From: an uncultured Pelagibacteraceae bacterium | Lineage (GTDB): Bacteria > Pseudomonadota > Alphaproteobacteria > Pelagibacterales > Pelagibacteraceae | DNA: 35,532 bases | Direction of reading: 5' to 3' | NCBI GenBank assembly: GCA_902569735.1 | Contig: CACFVE010000010.1 | Coordinates: forward strand, 1 to 35,532 | Shown: piece by piece, positions 1-9,411 of the stretch | Position numbering within the stretch: the stretch's first letter is position 1 | Layout: each line of letters begins with the position of its first letter | The notes under the pieces: generated by a model | The model's input: the letters and a program-made list of their open reading frames with translations, nothing else | Told to the model about the DNA's origin: nothing | Database searches by the model: none | Made by a program: the position numbers and the translations under genes

Positions 1-505
1 TTTCAGAAACATTTCGATTGCACAATTCAAATACTCTGTGAATATGTTCCCATTTTACTCTATCTGCTGACATGGGGTTTTCTGGTGGTGTTGCCTTTGA
101 TTCTGGTAAAGCCAATAAGGCCGCTTCAACATCATCAGCATCGACGGGTTTCGCAATATAATCTATAGCCCCAGCTTTTACTGCTGCTACTGCAGTAGGT
201 AAATTCCCGTATCCCGTTAACATTACTATCCTGCAGTCTTTTTTCTTCATAGACACCTCTTTAACCACATCTAGCCCATTTCCATCTTCCAGTCTTAGAT
301 CTATTATGGCAAAACTAGGAGGTTTATTTTTAACTATCTGAAGCGCTTCAGAGACAGATTTAGCCTCTTTTGGTATAAAACCCTTCTTTTCCATTGCTCT
401 AGAGAGCCTTCCTCTCAAAGGATCGTCATCATCTAGAATAAGTAAAGACTTGTCCTCAAAATCCTCGAGATTTAGTTGCTTTGGATAATTTTTCTGACCT
501 CTCAT
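1..505 (-). CDS. regA: RegA/ActR/PrrA redox response regulator (3' end cut by window edge)
   Basis: This is the DNA-binding response regulator of the RegB/RegA redox system, which adjusts respiratory and energy genes in alphaproteobacteria. About 168 codons are visible from the ATG at 505 to the window edge. The receiver domain has the acidic cluster LLILDDDDP (residues 21-29), phospho-acceptor Asp69 in AIIDLRLEDGNG, MLTGYGN, and the conserved lysine in IAKPVDADDV. The last visible residues, RVKWEHIHRVFELCNRNVSE, begin the Fis-type helix-turn-helix typical of RegA. The rest of the HTH, roughly 15-20 residues, should lie outside the window. No good Shine-Dalgarno is seen, and a four-codon ORF (ATG TCT ATC ACA TGA) overlaps the start by ATGA. 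Its likely partner kinase, regB, lies at 4798-6081 on the same strand, beyond the polyamine operon. Confidence 0.93.
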   Translation of the reverse strand, partial: MRGQKNYPKQLNLEDFEDKSLLILDDDDPLRGRLSRAMEKKGFIPKEAKSVSEALQIVKNKPPSFAIIDLRLEDGNGLDVVKEVSMKKKDCRIVMLTGYGNLPTAVAAVKAGAIDYIAKPVDADDVEAALLALPESKATPPENPMSADRVKWEHIHRVFELCNRNVSE

Positions 506-521
506 GTGATAGACATATAGT
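494..521 (+). promoter_or_regulatory. Candidate promoter of the polyamine operon
   Basis: CTGACC (494-499), a 16-base spacer and TATAGT (516-521) resemble a sigma-70 promoter reading toward the decarboxylase gene. It would start RNA near 528 and give a leader of about 137 nt. It overlaps the 5' end of regA and that gene's divergent promoter, so the two units could interfere. A later TTTACA at 565-570 is a possible alternative -35. Confidence 0.35.
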
Positions 522-549
522 TATTAAGAACATTATTACAACAGGTCAA
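521..549 (-). promoter_or_regulatory. Candidate regA promoter
   Basis: On the minus strand TTGACC (549-544) is followed after 17 bases by TAATAA (526-521), which would give a leader of about 10 nt before the regA ATG. The -35 is good and the -10 is weak. The AT-rich background makes chance matches common, so this is only a candidate. Confidence 0.35.
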
Positions 550-664
550 ATAGTCATTTTTTTCTTTACATAAAGTTCAAAAGACCTTAAATGCGAATAA
601 ATAAGGTTTTTTTTATTAAAATTTTTTAAAAACCTTCTGTGTAAACTAACGAGGGACACATGAA
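528..664 (+). promoter_or_regulatory. Structured leader of the polyamine operon, possible RNA switch or attenuator
   Basis: Three segments can pair in competing ways. ACCTTA (584-589) pairs with TAAGGT (602-607), extended by A-T pairs, and is followed by eight T (607-614), which is a terminator-like hairpin. AAGGTTTTT (603-611) can instead pair with AAAAACCTT (628-636). CCTTC (633-637) can also pair with GAGGG (651-655), the Shine-Dalgarno of the decarboxylase, with one wobble. This is the layout expected of a transcription or translation switch. Alphaproteobacteria are known to carry a conserved speF RNA element upstream of ornithine decarboxylase genes, and this leader is in the right place. 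Membership in that family is not shown here. Confidence 0.5.
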
Positions 665-1843
665 ATGCGAAAATTTAAAAGCGTTGACGAATTAGTTAAT
701 GAACTAAAACCAGATTACCCCGTATACTGTATACGGCCAAGATCGATAAAAAATTCCATAAAATTTTTTAATGATAATTTTTCAGGCAAAGTCCTTTACG
801 CTGTCAAAACTAATCCTAATGAAAGAGTAATTAAAGAAATCATTTCAAGTGGGATAAAAGATTTTGATGTGGCTTCTCTAAATGAAATTAAATTAATAAA
901 AAAAATTAAGCCAGAAGCTAATTTATATTTTATGCATACTGTTAAAAGCAAAGAAAGTATTGCATCTGCTTATTTTGATTATGGAGTTAGAAATTTTGCT
1001 TTAGATAATAAAGATGAACTTAGAAAAATTCTTGAGTCAACAAAACAAGCTAAAGATTTAAACTTATTTGTGAGAATAGCTATTTCTAATGAGCATGCTG
1101 AAATTGATTTATCAAGAAAGTTCGGAGCACTTACATCTGAAGCATTAGGTCTTGTAAGACTATGTAAAGATTATTCAAAAAGACTTGGAATAAGCTTCCA
1201 TGTCGGTTCTCAATGCATGCATAAAATTTCTTATTCAAAAGGTATTCGTGAAATTGGAAATATAATTAAGAGAACTAAAATTATACCTGATGTTATAAAT
1301 ATCGGTGGAGGTTTTCCATCAATCTATCCTGATCTTAATCCTGAACCTCTAGCTAACTATCTAAGTGAAATAAAAAAATCTCTAAACAATTTGAAACTAC
1401 CAAAACTGCCTGAAATCATTTGTGAGCCAGGAAGAGCTATTGTTGCTGAAAGTGGATCAACAATAGTTAAAGTTTTACTAAGAAAAAAAAATAAACTATA
1501 TATTAATGATGGCACATACGGCTCTTTATTTGATGCTGGAGTTCCAAACTTTGTGTTACCAAGTAAGATGATTACCAATGGAAGAATTCATTCTAAAAAA
1601 CTAACTGCATTTAGTTTCTTTGGGCCTACTTGTGATAGTTTGGATTATATGAAGGGACCTTTTTTATTACCAAATAATATAAAAGAAGGTGATTATATTG
1701 AATTAGGCCAACTAGGTGCGTACGGTTTAACTTTTAGAACGAAATTTAATGGTTTTTATTCAAATGAAATCTTTGAGTTGAATGATAAACCAATCATGTC
1801 TTTATACGAGGATTCAAGTAAAGTTAATTACTTGGTTGCTTAA
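665..1843 (+). CDS. Ornithine/lysine decarboxylase-like fold-III PLP enzyme
   Basis: This is a basic amino-acid decarboxylase of the alanine-racemase-fold (group IV) family, which makes putrescine or a related diamine. The PLP lysine is Lys48 in YAVKTNPN. Other family motifs are HVGSQ (about 180), the glycine-rich phosphate loop IGGGFPS, CEPGRAIVAESG, and the active-site cysteine in FGPTCDSLD. Length (392 aa) fits eukaryote-type ornithine decarboxylases and is far shorter than biosynthetic arginine decarboxylase SpeA (about 630 aa). The ATG at 665 has GAGGG nine bases upstream; an ATG at 660 is out of frame. The stop overlaps the next start (TAATG). Substrate cannot be read from sequence. The downstream agmatine genes raise the possibility of activity on arginine, but ornithine is the default. 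Confidence 0.9.
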   Translation: MRKFKSVDELVNELKPDYPVYCIRPRSIKNSIKFFNDNFSGKVLYAVKTNPNERVIKEIISSGIKDFDVASLNEIKLIKKIKPEANLYFMHTVKSKESIASAYFDYGVRNFALDNKDELRKILESTKQAKDLNLFVRIAISNEHAEIDLSRKFGALTSEALGLVRLCKDYSKRLGISFHVGSQCMHKISYSKGIREIGNIIKRTKIIPDVINIGGGFPSIYPDLNPEPLANYLSEIKKSLNNLKLPKLPEIICEPGRAIVAESGSTIVKVLLRKKNKLYINDGTYGSLFDAGVPNFVLPSKMITNGRIHSKKLTAFSFFGPTCDSLDYMKGPFLLPNNIKEGDYIELGQLGAYGLTFRTKFNGFYSNEIFELNDKPIMSLYEDSSKVNYLVA

Positions 1844-2889
1844 TGACAAAAAAAAATGGTCCTAATATCGGACATAATAAAAAATCGTTTCTAAATAATC
1901 CTGTAGAGCATATTGATATTACTTCCTTTGACGCTCGAAATATAATTGAGGGGATGGGTAAAATGTCATTTACCTCTAGAGATACAGCTAATGCAGCTAA
2001 AATTTACAATGAGATGTTATCTGATGAAAACTGCTCTATTTTCCTTACAATTGCAGGTTCAACTTCTGCAGGAGGGTGCATGAAACTTTATTCAGATTTA
2101 ATTAAATACAACATGATTGATGCTGTGGTAGCTACTGGAGCTTCTATAATTGATATGGACTTCTTTGAAGCCTTAGGATTTAAACATTACCAAGGATCTC
2201 AATTCCAAGACGATACTGAGCTTAGAAAAAATTATATTGATAGAATTTATGACACTTATATCGATGAAGAAGAGCTTCAAGCTTGTGATCAAGCTATTTG
2301 TGATGTGGCCAACTCTATGCAGCCTAAATCTTATACGTCAAGAGAATTCATTTTAGAATTAGGGAAATTTTTAAAAAAGAACTCTAAAAAGAAAGGTTCA
2401 TTAATAGAAACTGCTTTTGATAATAACGTTCCTATTTTCTGTCCTGCTTTTACAGATAGTTCTGCAGGTTTTGGACTGGTCATGCACCAAGAACAGAATC
2501 CAGATAAACATATAACAATAGACTCAATAAGAGAAATGAGAGAATTAACTGAGATTAAAATAAAATCTAAGCAGTCTGGCTTATTAATGGTAGGTGGAGG
2601 TGTCCCTAAAAATTTTGTTCAAGATACAGTTGTATGCGCAGATTTATTAGGAAAACAAGTTGATATGCACAAATATGCAATTCAAATTACCGTAGCCGAT
2701 ACTAGAGATGGCGCTTGTAGTAGTTCAACTTTAAAAGAAGCTAGTTCATGGGGAAAAGTAGATGTAGCTAAGGAACAAATGGTTTTTGCTGAAGCTACGA
2801 GTATCTTACCTTTAATTGCAAGTGACGCTTACCACAGACAAAATTGGAAAAATAGAAGCAAAAGAAATTTCCAAAAAATATTTAAATAA
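1843..2889 (+). CDS. Deoxyhypusine-synthase-like protein, probable homospermidine-type synthase
   Basis: This is a member of the NAD-dependent deoxyhypusine synthase family. Bacteria lack the eIF5A substrate, and bacterial relatives are thought to transfer an aminobutyl group to a free polyamine, for example making homospermidine from putrescine. Visible features are the dinucleotide-fold segment LTIAGSTSAGGCMKLYSDL (68-86), VVATGASIIDMDF (95-107), MVGGGVPKNF (249-258) and EASSWGKVD (299-307), whose Lys305 matches the catalytic lysine of the eukaryotic enzyme. Length (348 aa) is normal. It starts inside the decarboxylase stop codon (TAATG), so the two are translationally coupled. The exact polyamine product is inferred. 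Confidence 0.85.
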   Translation: MTKKNGPNIGHNKKSFLNNPVEHIDITSFDARNIIEGMGKMSFTSRDTANAAKIYNEMLSDENCSIFLTIAGSTSAGGCMKLYSDLIKYNMIDAVVATGASIIDMDFFEALGFKHYQGSQFQDDTELRKNYIDRIYDTYIDEEELQACDQAICDVANSMQPKSYTSREFILELGKFLKKNSKKKGSLIETAFDNNVPIFCPAFTDSSAGFGLVMHQEQNPDKHITIDSIREMRELTEIKIKSKQSGLLMVGGGVPKNFVQDTVVCADLLGKQVDMHKYAIQITVADTRDGACSSSTLKEASSWGKVDVAKEQMVFAEATSILPLIASDAYHRQNWKNRSKRNFQKIFK

Positions 2890-2890
2890 A

Positions 2891-3766
2891 ATGGGAAAGA
2901 CGAGATTAGCTTTAATACAGATGAAAATGTCATCTGAAAAAAAGAAAAACATTTCCTCCGCTATATCGAAAATCTATAAAGCCAAAAAGAAAGGTGCAGA
3001 AATTATTTGTTTACCAGAACTATTTTTAACAAATTATTTTTGTCAAACAGAAAAACATTCTAATTTTAATTTTGCAGAAAAGATTCCTGGACCAACAACT
3101 GACGTGTTTTCTTTATTAGCTAAAAAATTAAAAGTAATACTCCTTTTATCTTTATTTGAAAAAAGAACTTCAGGTATTTATCATAATACTTGTGTGATAA
3201 TAGATGAGTATGGAAAAATTACAGGAAAGTATCGAAAAATGCATATACCAGATGACCCTCAGTATTATGAAAAATTTTACTTCACACCAGGTGATCTTGG
3301 TTTTAAATCTTTCAAAACTTCAAAAGGTAATTTAGGAACTTTAATTTGTTGGGATCAATGGTTTCCTGAAGCAGCTAGATTAACAGCTTTAAAAGGGGCG
3401 GAAATACTTTTTTATCCTACTGCAATAGGTTGGCATCCAAAAGAAAAGAAAAAATTTGGACAATCTCAGCTTAATTCTTGGTTATCGGTTCAGCGATCAC
3501 ATGCTATAGCAAATGGTGTTTACGTTGCTGCTATAAATAGAGTCGGTATAGAAAAACAAGGTTCAAAGAAATTAGAATTTTGGGGTAATAGCGTAATATT
3601 TGATCCTAGTGGAAATATTATTAAAAAAGGAAATTTAGCAGAACAAATTCTTATTTGTGATATAGATTTTAAAAAGATAGAAACTGTTAGAAGACATTGG
3701 CCGTTTTTTAGAGATAGAAGGATAGATTATTATAAAGGCATATTGAAAAATCCTAAAGATGCTTAA
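2891..3766 (+). CDS. aguB: N-carbamoylputrescine amidase
   Basis: This nitrilase-superfamily amidohydrolase converts N-carbamoylputrescine to putrescine, CO2 and ammonia. The catalytic triad is visible as Glu43 (CLPELF), Lys116 (YRKMHIPDD) and Cys153 (LICWDQWFPE). The sequence around the cysteine and the following ILFYPTAIGWHP are typical of the AguB subgroup rather than of general nitrilases. The start chosen is the ATG at 2891, giving 291 aa, the usual length, and beginning MGKTRLALIQMKM. An upstream in-frame ATG at 2816 would overlap the previous gene by 74 bases and add an unconserved-looking lysine-rich extension. It overlaps aguA by 8 bases. Together they form the agmatine-to-putrescine route. 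Confidence 0.93.
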   Translation: MGKTRLALIQMKMSSEKKKNISSAISKIYKAKKKGAEIICLPELFLTNYFCQTEKHSNFNFAEKIPGPTTDVFSLLAKKLKVILLLSLFEKRTSGIYHNTCVIIDEYGKITGKYRKMHIPDDPQYYEKFYFTPGDLGFKSFKTSKGNLGTLICWDQWFPEAARLTALKGAEILFYPTAIGWHPKEKKKFGQSQLNSWLSVQRSHAIANGVYVAAINRVGIEKQGSKKLEFWGNSVIFDPSGNIIKKGNLAEQILICDIDFKKIETVRRHWPFFRDRRIDYYKGILKNPKDA

Positions 3767-4805
3767 AGATTCAAAAGATCCAACCTATCGGATGCCCGCT
3801 GAATGGGAAAAACAAAAATCTACTTGGATAGCATGGCCACACAATCAAAGAGATTGGCCTAATAAGTTTGAATTTATACCTTTTGTTTTCTGTGAGATTA
3901 TATCTAAGATTTCAAATTACCAAAAAATTAATATTCTTATAGAAAAAAAAACAAATAAAAAAAAAATAAGTTTCTTTTTAAAAAAGTATTTAATTAATAT
4001 TAAAAATATAAATTTTAGAGTTTGTAAGACAAATAGAGTATGGCTTAGAGACTCTTTTCCAATCTTTGTCAAAAATAAGAATAACAAAAAATTTTTGATA
4101 GATTGGGGTTTCAATGGATGGGCAAAGTACAAGGATTTTGATTATGACAATAAAATATGCTCAAAAATTAGGAAATTCCTTGGTTTAAGTTCTGTTACTC
4201 CAACTATAAGAAATAAAAGAATAATTTTAGAAGGTGGATCTATAGACGTTAATGGTAAAGGAATTCTTTTAACAACTCGTGAGTGCCTATTAAGCAATAT
4301 ACAAGCCCGGAATCCTGGTCTAAAAAAACAAGAATATGAATTTATATTTAAAAAATATTTGGGCATTGAAGAGGTTGTGTGGCTTAATAAAGGTATTGCA
4401 GGAGATGACACTCATGGTCATATAGATGATATTGCAAGGTTTGTAGATGAAAAAAAAATTTTTTTAGCTTATGAAAGTAATAAAAATGATATCAATTACA
4501 AATCATTAAAAGAAAACTACAAAATAATAAAAAAATCAATTAAGACGAGAAAGGTTAAAATTATTAAAATTCCAATGCCTAAAGCAAAATATATTAATGG
4601 AATAAGAGTTCCGGCTACTTATCTTAACTTTTACATAGCAAATAAAATAGTTTTAGTTCCAATCTTTAATGATAAAAAAGATAAAATAGTAATTAAAATT
4701 TTTAAAAAACATTTCAAAAATAGAGAAATTATTCCGATAGATTGTTCTTTACTAATTTGGGGATTTGGAGCAATTCATTGTATGACTCAACAAGAGCCTA
4801 ATTAA
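3759..4805 (+). CDS. aguA: Agmatine deiminase
   Basis: This peptidyl-arginine-deiminase-family enzyme hydrolyses agmatine to N-carbamoylputrescine, the substrate of the preceding amidase. It opens with the family signature RMPAEWEKQKSTWIAWPHN. It also has WLRDSFPIFV, ILEGGSIDVNGKG, DDTHGHIDDIARFV with the catalytic histidine, and the nucleophile Cys341 in GFGAIHCMTQQEP at the C-terminus. At 348 aa it is slightly shorter than typical (about 365). Its ATG lies inside the end of aguB. Its 3' end overlaps the convergent regB gene by 8 bases, leaving no room for a separate terminator. Confidence 0.95.
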   Translation: MLKDSKDPTYRMPAEWEKQKSTWIAWPHNQRDWPNKFEFIPFVFCEIISKISNYQKINILIEKKTNKKKISFFLKKYLINIKNINFRVCKTNRVWLRDSFPIFVKNKNNKKFLIDWGFNGWAKYKDFDYDNKICSKIRKFLGLSSVTPTIRNKRIILEGGSIDVNGKGILLTTRECLLSNIQARNPGLKKQEYEFIFKKYLGIEEVVWLNKGIAGDDTHGHIDDIARFVDEKKIFLAYESNKNDINYKSLKENYKIIKKSIKTRKVKIIKIPMPKAKYINGIRVPATYLNFYIANKIVLVPIFNDKKDKIVIKIFKKHFKNREIIPIDCSLLIWGFGAIHCMTQQEPN

Positions 4806-6081
4806 TTAAGTCTTTACATTGCCAAATAATTTTTACTAAAGCTGCTTTATCATTTTTATCATTTGAAAAAGAAAGTTTAGCACCACGTCTTTCTAAGAGA
4901 GTTTTACCTAAAAATGTTCCTAACCCAGTTCCTGCATTATTATTTATTTGAGCAGATTTAGATCTAACATAAGGTTCTCCTAATATATCTATAACATCCT
5001 CAGGAAATCCTGGGCCATCATCTTTAATTAATATTTCAATATTTTTTTCGTTACTGATCAACATTATCTTAACTTTAGTTTTTGCAAATTTTACTGCGTT
5101 ACCTATAAAATTTCTTAAACCATAAATTATTTCTGGTGATCTTTGAAAAGAAATCTTATTCTTATTTTGCTCTAAATGAAGAGATATTTCTTTTGAAGAG
5201 GTTTCTTTAAATGATAAAATTAGCTCACTTAATAAATCTTCTAAACTAGCTATAGAGAAAAATTCATCATCTTTTATTTGTTTTTTTGAAATCTTTTTTA
5301 AGATATCTCCACATCTTTTAGTTTGGCTAACCAACAAATCTATGTCTTTCGAATGTTCGCTATTATCTCCTAATTCTTTTTTAAGTTCCGAGGCTACTAC
5401 GCTTATAGTTGCTAACGGTGTACCTAAAGAATGAGCGGCTGCAGCCGCTTGGCCACCAAGAGACTCTAATTCGTATTCTTTAGCTATCACCTGTTGTACT
5501 TTATTGATCGCATCAGACCTTCTTTTGCTTTCACCAGAAAACCTAATTCCAAAATAACATAAAAATACTAAACCAACAATAATTGCTAAAAAATATCCAA
5601 TTAAATATAATTTTGGAAATGTTATAGAATAATCATGTATACCCGGTAAAGGATAATGAAAGATTGTTAATAAAAATAAAAAGACAACAGTTAAAATTCC
5701 TAATATAATAGTTGTTCCCATACTTAAAAATGTCGAAGAAACAATAGCTGGAATAATCATTAAAATCGAAAAAGGATTTGAAATTCCACCTGTCAGATAT
5801 AAAAGAGCTGTCAATTGAATTAAGTCATAGATTAAAAAGAAACTTGCATTTAAGTCTTTTAAAGTAATTGACCTAATGCCAAACTGTAAGTATGAGTTGG
5901 TTAAAAAGCCAAAGAATAAGATGACATGGGCAATTAAGACTGGAAAATCTAACCTTAAATAAAAGTAGACAAGATTTATTGCTATAAACTGGCCTATTAG
6001 TGCTATCCATCTTAAAATAACTAGGGTTTTTCTATCTAAATTAAGATTTTCTCCCAGCCTAAAGAGAGTAGATAAATTCAT
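4798..6081 (-). CDS. regB: RegB/PrrB/ActS redox sensor histidine kinase
   Basis: This membrane sensor kinase is the partner of RegA and responds to quinone redox state. Residues 1-180 contain about six hydrophobic segments. GGISNPF (98-104) matches the GGxxNPF ubiquinone-binding motif. The H-box AAAAAHSLGTPLATI carries His217, and Cys257 (TKRCGDI) lies exactly 40 residues later, the spacing between the phosphorylated His225 and redox-active Cys265 of Rhodobacter RegB. The ATP domain shows the N-box (FIGNAVKFA), DDGPGFP and GTGLGTFLGK. It starts 7 bases after the gyrB stop, so it is probably co-transcribed with gyrB. It is separated from regA by the oppositely oriented polyamine operon, and no senC/SCO1 gene is present. 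Confidence 0.95.
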   Translation of the reverse strand: MNLSTLFRLGENLNLDRKTLVILRWIALIGQFIAINLVYFYLRLDFPVLIAHVILFFGFLTNSYLQFGIRSITLKDLNASFFLIYDLIQLTALLYLTGGISNPFSILMIIPAIVSSTFLSMGTTIILGILTVVFLFLLTIFHYPLPGIHDYSITFPKLYLIGYFLAIIVGLVFLCYFGIRFSGESKRRSDAINKVQQVIAKEYELESLGGQAAAAAHSLGTPLATISVVASELKKELGDNSEHSKDIDLLVSQTKRCGDILKKISKKQIKDDEFFSIASLEDLLSELILSFKETSSKEISLHLEQNKNKISFQRSPEIIYGLRNFIGNAVKFAKTKVKIMLISNEKNIEILIKDDGPGFPEDVIDILGEPYVRSKSAQINNNAGTGLGTFLGKTLLERRGAKLSFSNDKNDKAALVKIIWQCKDLIN

Positions 6082-6088
6082 TTTAAAT

Positions 6089-8161
<2,073 letters not shown>

Positions 8162-8172
8162 TTAGATGCTCA

Positions 8173-8181
8173 TTTATAGCA
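8173..8181 (-). promoter_or_regulatory. Candidate gyrB extended -10 promoter
   Basis: The minus strand reads TGCTATAAA, an extended -10 (TGnTATAAA), with TATAAA at 8178-8173, about 20 bases before the gyrB ATG. The -35 region is poor. The 135-base gap between dnaN and gyrB (8153-8287) shows no other clear feature. Confidence 0.45.
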
Positions 8182-8287
8182 TTTTTTTAAGTTAATAGAA
8201 AACGACTGCATAAGCTTATTGCTTAGAATGATTGTTTCCCAATGCTTTTAGCTTAAAATAAAAAAAAATTTGTAAATTTAACTAAAA

Positions 8288-9403
8288 TTAGATTTTCATA
8301 GGCATTATTACATAATAACTATTTTTATCAGAGGCATCTATGATCAAAACTGGCGAAACTGAGTCTTTGAAATTCATTTTTAAGTTTTTATCTTCAATCT
8401 CTGAAGCAATATCAATTAAATATTTTGAATTAAAACTAATATTAAGGTTTTCAGAATTAAAATTTGCTTTTATTATTTCATTTCCCTCACCAGAGCTGGC
8501 ACTATTTACAGAAAGTTGAACATTCTCTTTGTTAATAATTAGTTTTACTCCTTCTTTTCTGTCTAAAGAGACACTTGTCACCCTCTCTATAGAATTTATA
8601 AAATCTTTTGAAGGCACAGTTAAAGATTTTTCATTATTTGCAGGTACAACTTTTTTATAATCAGGAAATTTGCCATCAATAACTTTTGAAATCAGCTTCA
8701 TATTTCCTAAAGTGAATTTAACTTTATTTTCACTTGTTTGCATAGAAAGCTTTTCATTGGACTCCGCTAATAAAGAGCAAAGTTGAAAGACAGTTTTTCT
8801 AGGTAATATTAAAGAGGAAAAATTATCTGCATTTTCAATTTCTAAACTGCTAGATGACAATCTATGGCTATCGGTAGCTACTCCTGTTAAAAAATTTCTA
8901 CCATGCCCTTCCGTTAAATGTAAAAATATACCGTTTAAATAATGTCTTGTATCATCATTAGAAATAGCAATTTTGGTTTTGTTTAATAGTTTTAAAAATC
9001 TACTATTATTTAGTAAAATTTCCTGTCCCTCAAATTCATCAGCAAATGTAGGGAAATTATCAGTTGGCAGACAAAGAAGATTAAAGTCAGAATTATCACT
9101 TTTTAAACTTAGTTTGTTTTCTGTTTTAAGATCAAAATTTAATTCTGAATCAGAGGATATTTTTCTTAGAATATCATATAGAATAGCTGCTGAAGTTGTA
9201 GTGCTTCCCTCAGTTAAGATCTTTACTTCTTTTATTTCATCATAAAAAACTATATCTAAATCGGTAGCAACTATTGATAGCTTATTATCTTTTAACTGTA
9301 ACAAAACATTAGAAAGAATTGGAAGGGTATTTTTTTTTTCTACTACACCCTGAACAAAGTTTAAAGATTTTAATAAGATATCTCTTTTAACAATAAACTG
9401 CAT
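8288..9403 (-). CDS. dnaN: DNA polymerase III beta sliding clamp
   Basis: This is the ring-shaped processivity clamp that tethers DNA polymerase III to DNA. Length (371 aa) and the three-fold domain layout match the family. It begins MQFIVKRDILLKSLNFVQGV, has TLPILSNVLLQL near residue 30, the RHYLNGIFLHL segment mid-protein, and ends YYVIMPMKI, the usual C-terminal signature. It begins 8 bases after the dnaA stop, so the two are one transcript. A run of ten T on the plus strand (9330-9339) encodes consecutive lysines near residues 22-25 and is a potential slippage site. The recF gene that often follows dnaN is absent. Confidence 0.97.
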   Translation of the reverse strand: MQFIVKRDILLKSLNFVQGVVEKKNTLPILSNVLLQLKDNKLSIVATDLDIVFYDEIKEVKILTEGSTTTSAAILYDILRKISSDSELNFDLKTENKLSLKSDNSDFNLLCLPTDNFPTFADEFEGQEILLNNSRFLKLLNKTKIAISNDDTRHYLNGIFLHLTEGHGRNFLTGVATDSHRLSSSSLEIENADNFSSLILPRKTVFQLCSLLAESNEKLSMQTSENKVKFTLGNMKLISKVIDGKFPDYKKVVPANNEKSLTVPSKDFINSIERVTSVSLDRKEGVKLIINKENVQLSVNSASSGEGNEIIKANFNSENLNISFNSKYLIDIASEIEDKNLKMNFKDSVSPVLIIDASDKNSYYVIMPMKI

Positions 9404-9411
9404 TTTTATTA

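Noticed and set aside
1357-1578. Minus-strand open frame inside the decarboxylase gene
   Set aside because: It is antisense to a conserved coding region and has no ribosome site or recognisable product.
2816-2890. Upstream start for aguB
   Set aside because: It overlaps the preceding gene by 74 bases and adds residues before the normal family start; ATG 2891 gives the usual length.
8182-8287. Small RNA or riboswitch upstream of gyrB
   Set aside because: No stable stem with flanking conservation could be identified; only an extended -10 promoter is supported.
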